Assembly: GCF_000980885.2 (NCBI RefSeq)
Contig: NZ_LBDA02000090.1
Location: forward strand, 1 to 64,000
DNA length: 64,000 bases
Source of the DNA: Streptomyces malaysiense
Lineage (GTDB): Bacteria; Actinomycetota; Actinomycetes; Streptomycetales; Streptomycetaceae
Direction of reading: 5' to 3'
Shown: positions 16,317-24,620 of the stretch, piece by piece
Layout: every line of letters begins with the position of its first letter
Position numbering within the stretch: the first letter of the stretch is position 1
Translations under genes and position numbers: made by a program
The notes under the pieces: generated by a model
The model's input: the letters and a program-made list of their open reading frames with translations, nothing else
Database searches by the model: none
Told to the model about the DNA's origin: nothing

Positions 16317-18530
16317 TCACCCCGGAACGGGTTTCCGGTCCGGGTGGGCCGGGTCGAGGGTGAAGAGCGTGCCGTCGGAGGTCGCGAGGACCAGCGCGCC
16401 CTTGTCGAACCACACGGTGGGCAGCAGCCCGCTGTCCAGCACCTCCGCGCGGGCCGAGGACTCCCACAGCACGGTGCCGCGGGCCGCGTCGAGGGCGGCC
16501 ACCCGGCCGCTTCCGCCGGCCAGGTACACGGTGCGGCCGGCCGGGTCCACCGAGATCTGGCCCGGCGTCTCCAGGGTCGTGTGGCTCTGCCACAGCTTGG
16601 CCCCGGTCACGGGCGAGACGGCCGTGACCATGCCGCTGGAGGTGGCGAAGTAGAGCGTGCCGTGGGCCAGGGCCGGAATCCCTCCCCGGTACCGCTCGGG
16701 CAGCGGTGTCAGCGCGCGCCCGCCGGTGCGCGGGTCGACCCGCACGATACGGGTGCAGATGAGGTCGGGGCTGTCGGGGACGGGGGTGTCGGCGGATTCC
16801 ACGAAGACCAGCCTGCCGTCCAGGACGCCGACGAAGCTCCGCTGCTGGGCGGGGGACGTCAGGGTGCGCGCGGAGCCGTCGGCGGGGTCGACGAGGAGGA
16901 ACTTCGTGGTGTGCGAGCCCTCCGCCCGGATGAGGCACTCCACGTACGGGCGGCTCCCGGCGGCGAGCGGGTAGCAGTCGTACCCGGCGGGTACGGGGAT
17001 CCGCCCGCGCACCGTTCCGTCGCGCGCCGAGCGTACGGTCACCGCGCCGCCGTCGCCCTCCTGCGTCATCGTCACCCCGGCGGCGTAGGCCGAGCCCAGG
17101 CTGTCGGTGCGCACCGGGTGGGACCACAGCCGGGTGCCGTTCGCGGCGTCGAGCGCGAGGACGGACTGCGACCGTCCCGTGCCGCCCGAGCCGGTGACCG
17201 TCAGCTCCACGAGCACCACGCCCTCGTACGTGCCGAGGACGTTCGTGACGTACCGGTCGGCCGGGATCCCGGCGGGTGCGATGCCGGAGCGCCACAGGGT
17301 GCGTCCGGTGGTGGCGTCGATCCGTTCCGGGAGGAGCGCGCTGCCGGCGCAGTAGAGGGCACCGCCGTCCGGTACGCAGGCCGGTGCCCTGTTCCCCTCG
17401 TATCCGGGCGCCTTCCTCACGCCCTTCTCGGCGTCGGCGAACGCGGTCGTCTGCCACGGTTTCCAGCCGGCCGGGAGTGCAGCCCAGCGCCCGGGGGCCG
17501 TGGAGCCGGCCCGCTCCGTGCCGCCGCCGTCGGCCGGCGAGCCGAGCAGGAGGTAGCCGGCCAGGGCCGCGGCCAGCACCGCGGGCAGGACCAGCAGCAC
17601 GCGCGGTGCGCGCCGTCGCGGGCGGCGGTCGGCGGTGGTGGTGGCGCCGTCGGGGAGCGGGCCGGCGGGGCGCACGGAGGGCAGCCGCAGCGTCATCGTG
17701 CCCGGTTCGCCCGGTGACGGCTCCGGCAGGGACTCGGCGAGCTCCTTGGCCAGTTGGTCCGGTGCGGGCCGGTCGGCGGGGTCCTTGGCCAGGCAGCGCT
17801 CCAGCACCGTGCGCACCGATCCGGTGACCCCGTCGAGGGCGGGCTCGTTGTGGACGACCCGGTAGCCGGTCAGATAGGGGCTTTCGGCGTCGAAGGGGCC
17901 GCGTCCGGTGACGCACCACACCAGGAGCGCGCCGAGCGAGAAGACGTCCGAGGCGGGGCCGACCGTGCGGGCGTCGGTGAACTGCTCCGGGGACATGAAG
18001 GGCGGGGTGCCGATCACCTGCCCGGTCTCGGTGAGGGTGTGGTGGCTCTCCACGGCCCGGGAGATACCGAAGTCGATGACGCGGGGCCCGTCCTCGGCCA
18101 TCAGGACGTTGGCCGGTTTCAGGTCGCGGTGCACCACCCCGGCCCGGTGGATGTCGCGCAGCGCCTCCACCAGGCCCAGCGCCAGCGGCCGCAACTCGGC
18201 GATGCGCAGGGGGCCCTGGTCACGGACACGGGCCGCGAGGGACTGACCGGGCACGTACTGGGTGGCCATCCAGGGCGAGGCCGCCTCCGGGTCGGCGTCC
18301 ACCACGGCGGCGGTGAAGGCGCCGCTCACCCGGCGGGCGGCCTCGATCTCCTGCCGGAACCGGGCCCGGAAGACGGGGTTCTGGGCGTATTCGGCATGGA
18401 CGACCTTGACGGCGACCTCGCGTCCGGAGCGCGATCTGCCCCGGTAGACCCTGCCCATGCCGCCGGCGCCGAGCCGGTCGGTCAGCTTGTAGCCGCCGAC
18501 GGATCCCGGGTCGTCCTTGTGCAGCGGCAC
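16317..18530 (-). CDS. Ser/Thr protein kinase with PQQ-type propeller domain
   Basis: This 737-residue membrane-anchored kinase resembles AfsK-type eukaryotic-like kinases of Streptomyces. The kinase domain (about 13-275) has the glycine loop GAGGMGRVY (residues 21-29), the ATP lysine K42, the catalytic loop HRDLKPAN with Asp136 and the DFG motif at 153-155. A single membrane helix, VLLVLPAVLAAALAGYLLLG, is found around 315-335. It is followed by an extracytoplasmic domain of PQQ-like propeller repeats, with blades such as LWRSGIAPAG, LWSHPVRTDS, LWQSHTTLET and LWESSARAEV. The propeller probably senses an external signal. The GTG at 18530 follows GGGAGGGG. It is monocistronic and converges on ppa. 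Confidence 0.93.
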   Translation of the reverse strand: MPLHKDDPGSVGGYKLTDRLGAGGMGRVYRGRSRSGREVAVKVVHAEYAQNPVFRARFRQEIEAARRVSGAFTAAVVDADPEAASPWMATQYVPGQSLAARVRDQGPLRIAELRPLALGLVEALRDIHRAGVVHRDLKPANVLMAEDGPRVIDFGISRAVESHHTLTETGQVIGTPPFMSPEQFTDARTVGPASDVFSLGALLVWCVTGRGPFDAESPYLTGYRVVHNEPALDGVTGSVRTVLERCLAKDPADRPAPDQLAKELAESLPEPSPGEPGTMTLRLPSVRPAGPLPDGATTTADRRPRRRAPRVLLVLPAVLAAALAGYLLLGSPADGGGTERAGSTAPGRWAALPAGWKPWQTTAFADAEKGVRKAPGYEGNRAPACVPDGGALYCAGSALLPERIDATTGRTLWRSGIAPAGIPADRYVTNVLGTYEGVVLVELTVTGSGGTGRSQSVLALDAANGTRLWSHPVRTDSLGSAYAAGVTMTQEGDGGAVTVRSARDGTVRGRIPVPAGYDCYPLAAGSRPYVECLIRAEGSHTTKFLLVDPADGSARTLTSPAQQRSFVGVLDGRLVFVESADTPVPDSPDLICTRIVRVDPRTGGRALTPLPERYRGGIPALAHGTLYFATSSGMVTAVSPVTGAKLWQSHTTLETPGQISVDPAGRTVYLAGGSGRVAALDAARGTVLWESSARAEVLDSGLLPTVWFDKGALVLATSDGTLFTLDPAHPDRKPVPG

Positions 18531-18669
18531 GCGCCCCTCCCCTGGCCTCACGGCAGTTCCGGCCGCCAGAATACGGAACGCCGGCGCGCGGTCGGGCGGG
18601 CGGCGGACGGACCGGGCGGCCCTTCGCAGAAGCATCACACTCAAAGACGGTGCCGCCGTGTTCCCGTGC

Positions 18670-18720
18670 GATCCGGCCGTGCCCCGCGGGACTACTTCGC
18701 CCGCGGGGCAAGGCCGGATC
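18670..18720 (-). terminator. Long hairpin terminator of the sigma-factor operon
   Basis: Arms 18670-18690 and 18700-18720 pair over 21 positions with one mismatch, around a nine-base loop. The inner part is GCCCCGCGGG with its complement. It begins right after the stop of the CU044_5270 gene on the minus strand and should end that operon. Confidence 0.75.
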
Positions 18721-18721
18721 G

Positions 18722-19846
18722 TCAGGCGGTTCCCGTGCGGTCCTCACCCGTCCCGCCGGCGGGCCGCACACCCGCCTTGTCGACCACGGCGTGGGCGAGT
18801 TCGGCCGTGCTGGACAGCGGGGTGCCGGCCTTCCCGTACGACGTGTCCCTCGTCAGGTAGCTCCGGGAGCCGAGGAAGGAGTAGTCCCTGGTGTCGAAGA
18901 CCCACTCGGTGCGCACGCCGTAGCGCGTGTCGTCGCGGACGATGCCGAGGCCCTGCCGGCCGATGGCGTCCCGCGCCCGCGACGTCCGGTCGACACCGGG
19001 GATCTTCGCCGCGGCCTGGTAGAGGGCCGAGGCCGTGCGGGGCGGCGTCACTCCGCCGAGCAGGTTGCCGATCTGCTCGAACACCGCCTGGTCGCGTTCG
19101 CGTCCTTCGACCGCGGGCGTCTTGGCGTACAGGTAGGCGAGCAGCTTGTCCGGGTCGGTGGGCAGGGAGGCGAGCCAGCGGTACGTGGGCCGGGTGAGAC
19201 CGGCCGGAGTGCCCTTGGTGTCCCCCAGTTCGGCGTTGATGGGAAGGGTCTCGCCGTCGGTGCGGAACAGGCCGAGCCTGTGCAGCGGACCGGGCTGCTG
19301 GGACAGCCACGTCTCGTAGTCCTTCAGCGGGCCGACGACGGCCTTGCCGCTGGTCACATCGGCCTCACGGACCTTCTCCCGGGTGTAGGCGAACTGGTCG
19401 TCGCGGACGGTGAGCGTGTCCCGGTCCGCCGCGGCGTCGGAGATGCGGTGCAGCAGGGCGGCGGCGGGCCGCATGTCCGCGGCGGCGGGCCGCCCCGCGG
19501 TGGCGCGCTGCCCGCCGTTGCCGGTCAGGACGGCACCCGCGGTCACCGCGGCGGCCAGGGCGAGCGCGGCCGCCGAGGCGACGAACGCGGGCCGCAGCAG
19601 GGGCCGGGCGCGCCGGGCGGGCGCGGCGGTGGCTTCGGGGGTGGCGGCGCGTGCGGGGGTGGCGGCGCGTGCGGGGGTGGCGGTGGTGGCGGATTCGGCC
19701 TGGGCGCGGTCGATGTGTCGCATCAGCAGATCCTTGTGACGAAGGTGCTGCTCGCGCGGGAGGTCCCAGTCGGCCGGGGCCGGCAGCAGACGGGCGATCT
19801 CGTCGCGGTCGTCGTGCCGCGCCGGGGAAGCGTGACGGTCGTTCAT
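18722..19846 (-). CDS. CU044_5270 family membrane protein
   Basis: This 374-residue protein matches the CU044_5270 family, found across actinobacteria directly downstream of a SigE-type sigma factor gene, as here. The N-terminus (1-75) is cytoplasmic and begins with the typical DEIARLLPAPADWDLPREQH. It includes a Pro/Ala-rich linker, part of which comes from two 18-base repeats at 19641-19676. One membrane helix (FVASAAALALAAAVTAGAVL) follows, and then an extracellular domain with family segments such as RPTYRWLASLPTDPDKLLAY and a C-terminal YSFLGSRSYL. It probably serves as an anti-sigma factor or sensor for the adjacent sigma factor, which is an inference. Its ATG overlaps the sigma stop by four bases (ATGA), and GGAGG precedes it. 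Confidence 0.88.
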   Translation of the reverse strand: MNDRHASPARHDDRDEIARLLPAPADWDLPREQHLRHKDLLMRHIDRAQAESATTATPARAATPARAATPEATAAPARRARPLLRPAFVASAAALALAAAVTAGAVLTGNGGQRATAGRPAAADMRPAAALLHRISDAAADRDTLTVRDDQFAYTREKVREADVTSGKAVVGPLKDYETWLSQQPGPLHRLGLFRTDGETLPINAELGDTKGTPAGLTRPTYRWLASLPTDPDKLLAYLYAKTPAVEGRERDQAVFEQIGNLLGGVTPPRTASALYQAAAKIPGVDRTSRARDAIGRQGLGIVRDDTRYGVRTEWVFDTRDYSFLGSRSYLTRDTSYGKAGTPLSSTAELAHAVVDKAGVRPAGGTGEDRTGTA

Positions 19847-20481
19847 GTGAGTTCCTCCCGCACGGGCAGGGCCGCGAGCGCGGCCACACCGGTTACCTCT
19901 CCGCGGCGGACCTGGGGTTCCCGGTCCCGCGCGGCGCTCTCGTCCGCGAACCGGGCGAGCTTCCCGCGGGCGCGCGAGAGCCGGGACCGGACGGTTCCGA
20001 CCGCGATGCCCAGCGCTTCGGCGGTCTCCTGGTAGTCCAGCCCGGACCAGACGCACAGGGCGAGGACCTCGCGCTCCTGCCGCCGCAGCCGGCCCAGCGC
20101 CGCGTGCACGGCCCGGAGCCGACGCGCGTCGTCGATGCGCCCGGCCGAACGGGCGGCGAAGTCCTCCACGTCCGGGGGCGGCAGCCGGCGCGCCAGGAAC
20201 ATCTGCCGCCGCCAGGTGCTGCGGCGCGCGTTGTCCGCCTTGTGGGTGGCGATGCCCAGCAGCCAGGGCAGCAGCGAGCCGCCGTCCTCCTGGACCCGTG
20301 CACGCGAGCGCCACGCGGTCAGAAACGTCTCTGACATGATCTCCTCGGCCGTCGACCAGTCACCGGTCAGCCGCAGCCCGTGGTTGTACACGGGCCGGGC
20401 GAACTCCTCGTACAGCTGGGCGAACGCCTCGCGATCCCCCTCGCGTACGCGTCGGCGGATGTCGTTCTCTGACTTGTTCAC
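19843..20481 (-). CDS. SigE-family ECF RNA polymerase sigma factor
   Basis: This 212-residue ECF sigma factor directs RNA polymerase to a small regulon. Region 2 covers about 15-80 (FAQLYEEFARPVYNHGLRL and AEEIMSETFLTAWRSR), and region 4 covers about 125-180 (LRRQEREVLALCVWSGLDYQ and GTVRSRLSRARGKL). The GTG at 20481 is used as start. An in-frame GTG at 20487 shares the same GGAGAG site, so the end is uncertain by two codons. It is the first gene of a two-gene operon with the CU044_5270 protein, which overlaps its stop by four bases and is terminated by the hairpin at 18670. Such pairs are usually autoregulated, but I could not confirm an ECF promoter motif upstream. Confidence 0.9.
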   Translation of the reverse strand: MNKSENDIRRRVREGDREAFAQLYEEFARPVYNHGLRLTGDWSTAEEIMSETFLTAWRSRARVQEDGGSLLPWLLGIATHKADNARRSTWRRQMFLARRLPPPDVEDFAARSAGRIDDARRLRAVHAALGRLRRQEREVLALCVWSGLDYQETAEALGIAVGTVRSRLSRARGKLARFADESAARDREPQVRRGEVTGVAALAALPVREELT

Positions 20482-20612
20482 ACTCACTTCTCTCCGCACG
20501 ACGCGGAGGGTTCCTGTGTCGTACGTCACGGCGGCGCGCCGCTACGGGCGACCCCCGGAGCGTACGGCCCCGCCAGCACGCCGGCCGGCTCGATCGCGGC
20601 CCTCCTTCGCCG

Positions 20613-21944
20613 TCAGTCGGTTCCGGCGGCGAGGACCCGGCGCACGGCGAGCGTGGCCGAGTGGACGGCGGCCTCGCTGTTGGGGCGCAGGGCCAGCCAG
20701 TCGCCGGCGTAGTCGACGCGGCGCAGCGGGCGTTCGAGGAAGGACCGGCGCAGCCGCAGCGCGGCCGGTGCCGCCTCCGGCAGGCCGTGCGGCCAGCGGG
20801 CCACGAAGGCCGTGCGCGTCGAATCGGTGAGACCGGGCAGATAGCGCTCGGCGTGCGCGCCGAGTTCGCAGACGATCTCGTCGTCCGTTCGTCCCAGCAG
20901 CCGTGTCGACGCGTAGGGGGAGGCGAACAGGCTGATCAGACCGCGTCCGGGCGGTACCCTGGCGGGTGCCTTGACGTGGTCGAGGATGGCCCCGGCGAAC
21001 ACCCGGTCCTCCACCGCGGGCACTTGCAGTCCGTAGCAGGGCCGGCGGGTGGGGCTCGGCAGGGGACGGTCGAGCAGGCACGACACCTTGAGCATCGGGC
21101 GGTAGGTGCTCGCCGTCAGATAGGGGCGCTCGTCGTCCGGGACGTCGGCGTGGAGCGCGAGCGCCAGGGGCGCGGGTACGGCGAGGACGACGTGTCCCGC
21201 GGTGACCGTCGTACCGTCGGCGAGGTCGAGGCGTGCCGTGCGCGGGCCCGGCTTGACGGCGAGGGCGGCGGTGCCGGTGGCGACGTCCAGCCGGTCCGCG
21301 AGCGCCCTGGCCAGGGTGTCCATGCCGTCCCGGTACGCCACCCAGCGCTCTCCGGCACCGCCGACGGCGAGCAGCAGCACGGCCATCGGCCCGATCGCCG
21401 AACGCTCGGGCCGCCAGCCGAAGAAGGTCCCGGACATGGGCTGCAACAGGCGCTCGTACAGGTCGCGATGGTGGCGGCGGGCGTACTCCTCGACGGTCCG
21501 GTCGCCGAACGGTGTCGACTCCGGGTGCTCGGGGTCGAAGCGCTCGCGGTGGCGCAGGAGTGCCGCGGTGAAGCGCAGCCAGGACAGCCGGCCGCGCCAG
21601 GACATGCCCGCGCCGGTCAACAGCCCGGCCGGATGGCCGAAGTCGGGGCGGGCGCGGCCGTCGCGCCAGACCGCCATGCGGCCGCCCACCGGCACGACGG
21701 CGTCGGCGGACAGGCCGGCCGCGCGGATCAGCCGCCACGTGGCGTCGTAGCCGCGGGTGGCGATCTGCTCCGCGCCCTCGTCCAGGACGTACCCCTCGTG
21801 GCGTCGTGCGGCCATCCGCCCGCCGACCCGGGGGCCCGCCTCGAACACGCGCACCGATCTGCCGGTGCGCGTCAGGTGGAAGGCGGTGGCCAGGCCCGAG
21901 ATCCCGGCTCCGACCACGGCGACGTCGACGTCTGTGTCGGCCAT
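20613..21944 (-). CDS. FAD-dependent amine-oxidase-fold oxidoreductase
   Basis: This 443-residue flavoprotein belongs to the protoporphyrinogen oxidase/phytoene desaturase/amine oxidase superfamily. The dinucleotide-binding motif VVGAGISGLATAFHL lies at residues 10-24, followed by FEAGPRVGGRMA (the GG doublet of the family). A second FAD-binding stretch, RVDYAGDWLALRPNSEAAVHS, is near the C-terminus. The substrate domain lies between 90 and 300 (SGTFFGWRPERSAIGPMAVL). It is last in a minus-strand set with an AOC-barrel protein and a UbiA prenyltransferase, 184 bases downstream of the latter. That context suggests oxidation or cyclisation of a prenylated or isoprenoid compound. True protoporphyrinogen oxidase is less likely, since no haem genes are near. 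Confidence 0.8.
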   Translation of the reverse strand: MADTDVDVAVVGAGISGLATAFHLTRTGRSVRVFEAGPRVGGRMAARRHEGYVLDEGAEQIATRGYDATWRLIRAAGLSADAVVPVGGRMAVWRDGRARPDFGHPAGLLTGAGMSWRGRLSWLRFTAALLRHRERFDPEHPESTPFGDRTVEEYARRHHRDLYERLLQPMSGTFFGWRPERSAIGPMAVLLLAVGGAGERWVAYRDGMDTLARALADRLDVATGTAALAVKPGPRTARLDLADGTTVTAGHVVLAVPAPLALALHADVPDDERPYLTASTYRPMLKVSCLLDRPLPSPTRRPCYGLQVPAVEDRVFAGAILDHVKAPARVPPGRGLISLFASPYASTRLLGRTDDEIVCELGAHAERYLPGLTDSTRTAFVARWPHGLPEAAPAALRLRRSFLERPLRRVDYAGDWLALRPNSEAAVHSATLAVRRVLAAGTD

Positions 21945-22128
21945 CTGCTGTTCTTCCTCGCGTAGTTGTAAGGCGGTCCGGCGCGGCCGAACCCGCCCAC
22001 GCCGTGGTGGGCGGGGCGGGTGCGCGGCCCGCCGAGCAGCCGGTCCCGCGGTTCCCGGCGCCGTACCTCTCCCGTCGCGGTGAGCGGGAGCCGGTCGAGG
22101 GGCGGCCGGACGGGTTCGGGTCGGACGG

Positions 22129-23160
22129 TCAGGCCGTGGCGGCGCACAGCACGTTGGCGGCCACGAGGGCGACGACCAGGACCCGGTGCGCCCGGATGCC
22201 GATCAGCCGCCCGCGCAGCACGTCGCCGCGCACCATGCCGACCGTGAACTGTGCGGTGCGGGCCGCCGTCACGGGGAGCAGGGCCAGCGGGAACCACCAG
22301 GGCGCGATCCCGAGGACGGCCGCCGTGACGATCACCGCGGTCTCCAGGGCGGAGAGCGCGCCGATGAGGACGGCGTTGCCGCGGCGGGAGAGGAGGCAGG
22401 CGGCGGTGGGCCGGCCCACCGCGCGGTCTCCGGCGATGTCGTTCGTGTTCGAGTACACGCCGAAGAGGAGGGGCCCGAGGCCGAACAGGAATCCCTCCAC
22501 GGCGGCGAGGGCGGTGACCTGGCCGGTGAGCAGGCCGTACAGCGGCAGCACGAAGGCCCAGCCGACGGCGGCGAGGAACACTTCCTGGAGCCCGTGGTAG
22601 CCGAGCCGCAGGCCCCAGGAGTACTGGGGCACGAGGAGGGCGGCGGCGACGACGCCGAGCACCGCCCACGGCGGCCGGTGCGGTGCGAGCGCCAGTGCCG
22701 CCGTCCAGCACAGGACGCCGACGGCGATCGCGGCGCGGGCGAAGCGGAGGGCGTCCGCCTCGGTCAGGGTGCCGGCGAGGAGGGGTTTGCGGGCGAGCCG
22801 GCGTACGGCGGCGTCCGTGCCGTAGTTCGCGGCGTCGCTTCCGTCCCGGTACCCGGTGACGTCGTCGTACGCGACGGCGGCGCCCACCAGGCACAGCTCG
22901 CCGAGCAGGAAGGCCGCGAGGGTCGGCCAGGACGTCGCGTCGGGCATCCGGCCGCCGCTCGGTGGCAGCAGCGACACCACGACGACCAGGCTCAGGTAGT
23001 AGTCGACCATCCCGAGCTTGGCCAGCCGGAGATAGGCGGCCAGACGGGTGCGCGGGGGCCGGACGGGGTGGAACGCGACGGCGGGCGGCGGGTCCACGGG
23101 GGCGTGTCCCGCACCGGGCTCGGCGACCGCGACGGCCGACGTGGGGGCAGAGGGCTTCAC
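22129..23160 (-). CDS. UbiA-family prenyltransferase
   Basis: This 343-residue integral membrane protein matches UbiA prenyltransferases, which join a prenyl diphosphate to an aromatic or other acceptor. About eight hydrophobic helices are seen from residue 50 onward. The first Asp-rich motif reads YDDVTGYRDGSD (about 105-116), and the second is SNTNDIAGDRAVG (about 240-252); both are needed for Mg-diphosphate binding. The Pro/Ala-rich N-terminus of about 40 residues is extra. The GTG at 23160 follows AGGAG with five bases between. The absence of menA- or cox-type neighbours and the presence of an FAD oxidoreductase and an AOC-barrel protein on the same strand point to secondary metabolism rather than quinone or haem synthesis. 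Confidence 0.85.
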   Translation of the reverse strand: MKPSAPTSAVAVAEPGAGHAPVDPPPAVAFHPVRPPRTRLAAYLRLAKLGMVDYYLSLVVVVSLLPPSGGRMPDATSWPTLAAFLLGELCLVGAAVAYDDVTGYRDGSDAANYGTDAAVRRLARKPLLAGTLTEADALRFARAAIAVGVLCWTAALALAPHRPPWAVLGVVAAALLVPQYSWGLRLGYHGLQEVFLAAVGWAFVLPLYGLLTGQVTALAAVEGFLFGLGPLLFGVYSNTNDIAGDRAVGRPTAACLLSRRGNAVLIGALSALETAVIVTAAVLGIAPWWFPLALLPVTAARTAQFTVGMVRGDVLRGRLIGIRAHRVLVVALVAANVLCAATA

Positions 23161-23332
23161 CGAAGCTCCTGACGTGCTGGAACGTACGTGGCTGTGGGCA
23201 CCGGCAGCGGTCGTCTCGCGGGACGTGGTGATCCCTCGGGGGCACCGACTCGGCGCCGGGCGGGCCCACTTGGTGGGTGGAGGAGGAGCCGCAGGACCGG
23301 GCCGGCGGCTCCCCACACATCGGTTCAGGACG

Positions 23333-23824
23333 TCACGCGAACTTGACGTCGACCTTGTAGACACCGGGCCGCTCGGCGGTGACGGTGGCCTCGCCCTGGG
23401 CGCCGTTGTACATGCCGGTTCCACCCTCGACCACGGCCTTGAACCGGTAGGGGTAGTCCATGGGGTTGGCGTCGATGACGGCCTGGGTGCTCAGGTTGAG
23501 CTCGTCACCGTTGTCGAAGACGACGTACGCACCGCAGTCGGCGTCCACCTTCGTCGGGCTCTCGACACCGTCGATGCCGCACGTGTCGAAGGTCCGGCCG
23601 ATCACCCGGCCCTGGGCGTCGAACACCGGCCCGTTGCCGGCGAACCCGGCGCCCAGGGTCGGCGACTGCGGGATGGAGGTGTTCCTCGTGTAGTCGATGG
23701 TGAAGCTCAGCGGCGCGGGCGTCGCCGCCAGGGCCGGTGCCGCACCCGCGACGCCCAGCGCGCCGACGAGGGACGCGGTGGCGACGGCGGAGGCGATGCG
23801 CCTGCCCACAACAACTCTGTACAT
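23333..23824 (-). CDS. Secreted allene-oxide-cyclase-barrel-like protein
   Basis: This 163-residue protein starts with a clear Sec signal peptide (MYRVVVGRRIASAVATASLV, ending at AAPALAA about residue 34). The mature part is a small beta barrel like the allene oxide cyclase/dirigent fold, with segments GPVFDAQGRVIGRTFDTCGI, GAYVVFDNGDELNLSTQAVI and FKAVVEGGTGMYNGAQGEAT. Plant homologues guide cyclisation or coupling of reactive intermediates, and some bacterial ones act as cyclases in secondary metabolism; here the role is unproven. Two cysteines in the mature chain may form a disulfide. AAGGAG precedes the ATG at 23824, and twin TTGATCAC sites lie about 50-80 bases upstream. Confidence 0.72.
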   Translation of the reverse strand: MYRVVVGRRIASAVATASLVGALGVAGAAPALAATPAPLSFTIDYTRNTSIPQSPTLGAGFAGNGPVFDAQGRVIGRTFDTCGIDGVESPTKVDADCGAYVVFDNGDELNLSTQAVIDANPMDYPYRFKAVVEGGTGMYNGAQGEATVTAERPGVYKVDVKFA

Positions 23825-23873
23825 GAACTCTCCTTGGACATCTCGGGCCCGTTGCCCGACGACCAGGGCACAG

Positions 23874-23902
23874 TTGATCACAGGTCGCAGTTGCTTGATC
23901 AC
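23874..23902 (-). promoter_or_regulatory. Twin TTGATCAC sites, 21 bases apart
   Basis: TTGATCAC occurs at 23874-23881 and again at 23895-23902, exactly 21 bases (two helical turns) apart. It lies in an AT-richer patch upstream of the AOC-like gene. Each contains the palindrome TGATCA. The spacing suits cooperative binding of a regulator at that promoter, but the binding protein is unknown. Confidence 0.45.
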
Positions 23903-24031
23903 CAACCGTGACGGAGTGTCGGAGGTGAGGTGTTCGTGGATTTCACTACGGGGGCGCACGCTCGGGGGCGCGCGATTCTCCGTCGGGAGTGCCGTGGTGA
24001 GCGGGGAAGTTGTTCCGGTCGGCCACCAGGA

Positions 24032-24538
24032 TCAGTCGAGAAGGGCGATGAGGCCGTTCACCCAGATCGCCAGGAAGGCGAGGGCCGCGACGAGGCATCC
24101 GGCGCCCGCGAGACAGCCGGTGAGGGACCTCGGCCGGCTCTCCTCCTCCCCGGCGGACGGCACCGTGTCCCAGTCGACGGGGCGCCCCAGGTCCTGGGAG
24201 CAGGCGGTACGCAGGGCCGCCAACCGCTCCCTGGCGAAGGCGGTCGCGGCGAGCGACTCGGAGCCCGTCCAGCCAAGGGCCCGCATCCGCCCGGCGGTTG
24301 TGCCGTACCTCGACTCGAAGGCCGCCGTCTCCGCCGCGTCGCGGTCCTCTTCGAGGTACATCCAGCGGCCGGCCTCGGCCGGTTCGCCGTACAGGCGGTA
24401 CACCTCGGCCAGCCGTCGGCGCAGGGCCAGGTCGTCCGGGAACGAGGACACCAGGCCGCGCAGACGCTGGCGCGCGGCGGGGATGCGGCCGGCGGCCAGG
24501 TCTGCGTCAACCCGGGCGAGCGTGTCGTTCAACGGCAT
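24032..24538 (-). CDS. DUF6584 family protein
   Basis: This 168-residue protein resembles the DUF6584 family of Streptomyces, whose function is unknown. The first 60 residues form TPR-like helices (RVDADLAAGRIPAARQRLRG, then DDLALRRRLAEVYRLYGEP). The middle is charged, and the C-terminus is a single hydrophobic helix (CLAGAGCLVAALAFLAIWVN) suggesting a tail-anchored membrane protein. The ATG at 24538 has only a weak ribosome binding site. It follows the large LanB-type gene 82 bases downstream on the same strand, so it might be read through from that operon, but the family is not tied to biosynthesis and I take it as the flank of the cluster. Confidence 0.7.
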   Translation of the reverse strand: MPLNDTLARVDADLAAGRIPAARQRLRGLVSSFPDDLALRRRLAEVYRLYGEPAEAGRWMYLEEDRDAAETAAFESRYGTTAGRMRALGWTGSESLAATAFARERLAALRTACSQDLGRPVDWDTVPSAGEEESRPRSLTGCLAGAGCLVAALAFLAIWVNGLIALLD

Positions 24539-24620
24539 GGACGCATGATCGTTTACGGCCGTGTCCGCCGTCGACCCGGTTTTCCCGGTACGCGCGGGAC
24601 CGTCCCGTATCCGCGGCGGT

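Noticed and set aside
20613..21944. Protoporphyrinogen oxidase of haem synthesis
   Set aside because: The fold fits, but no haem genes are near and the neighbours are a UbiA enzyme and an AOC-barrel protein; a secondary role is more likely.
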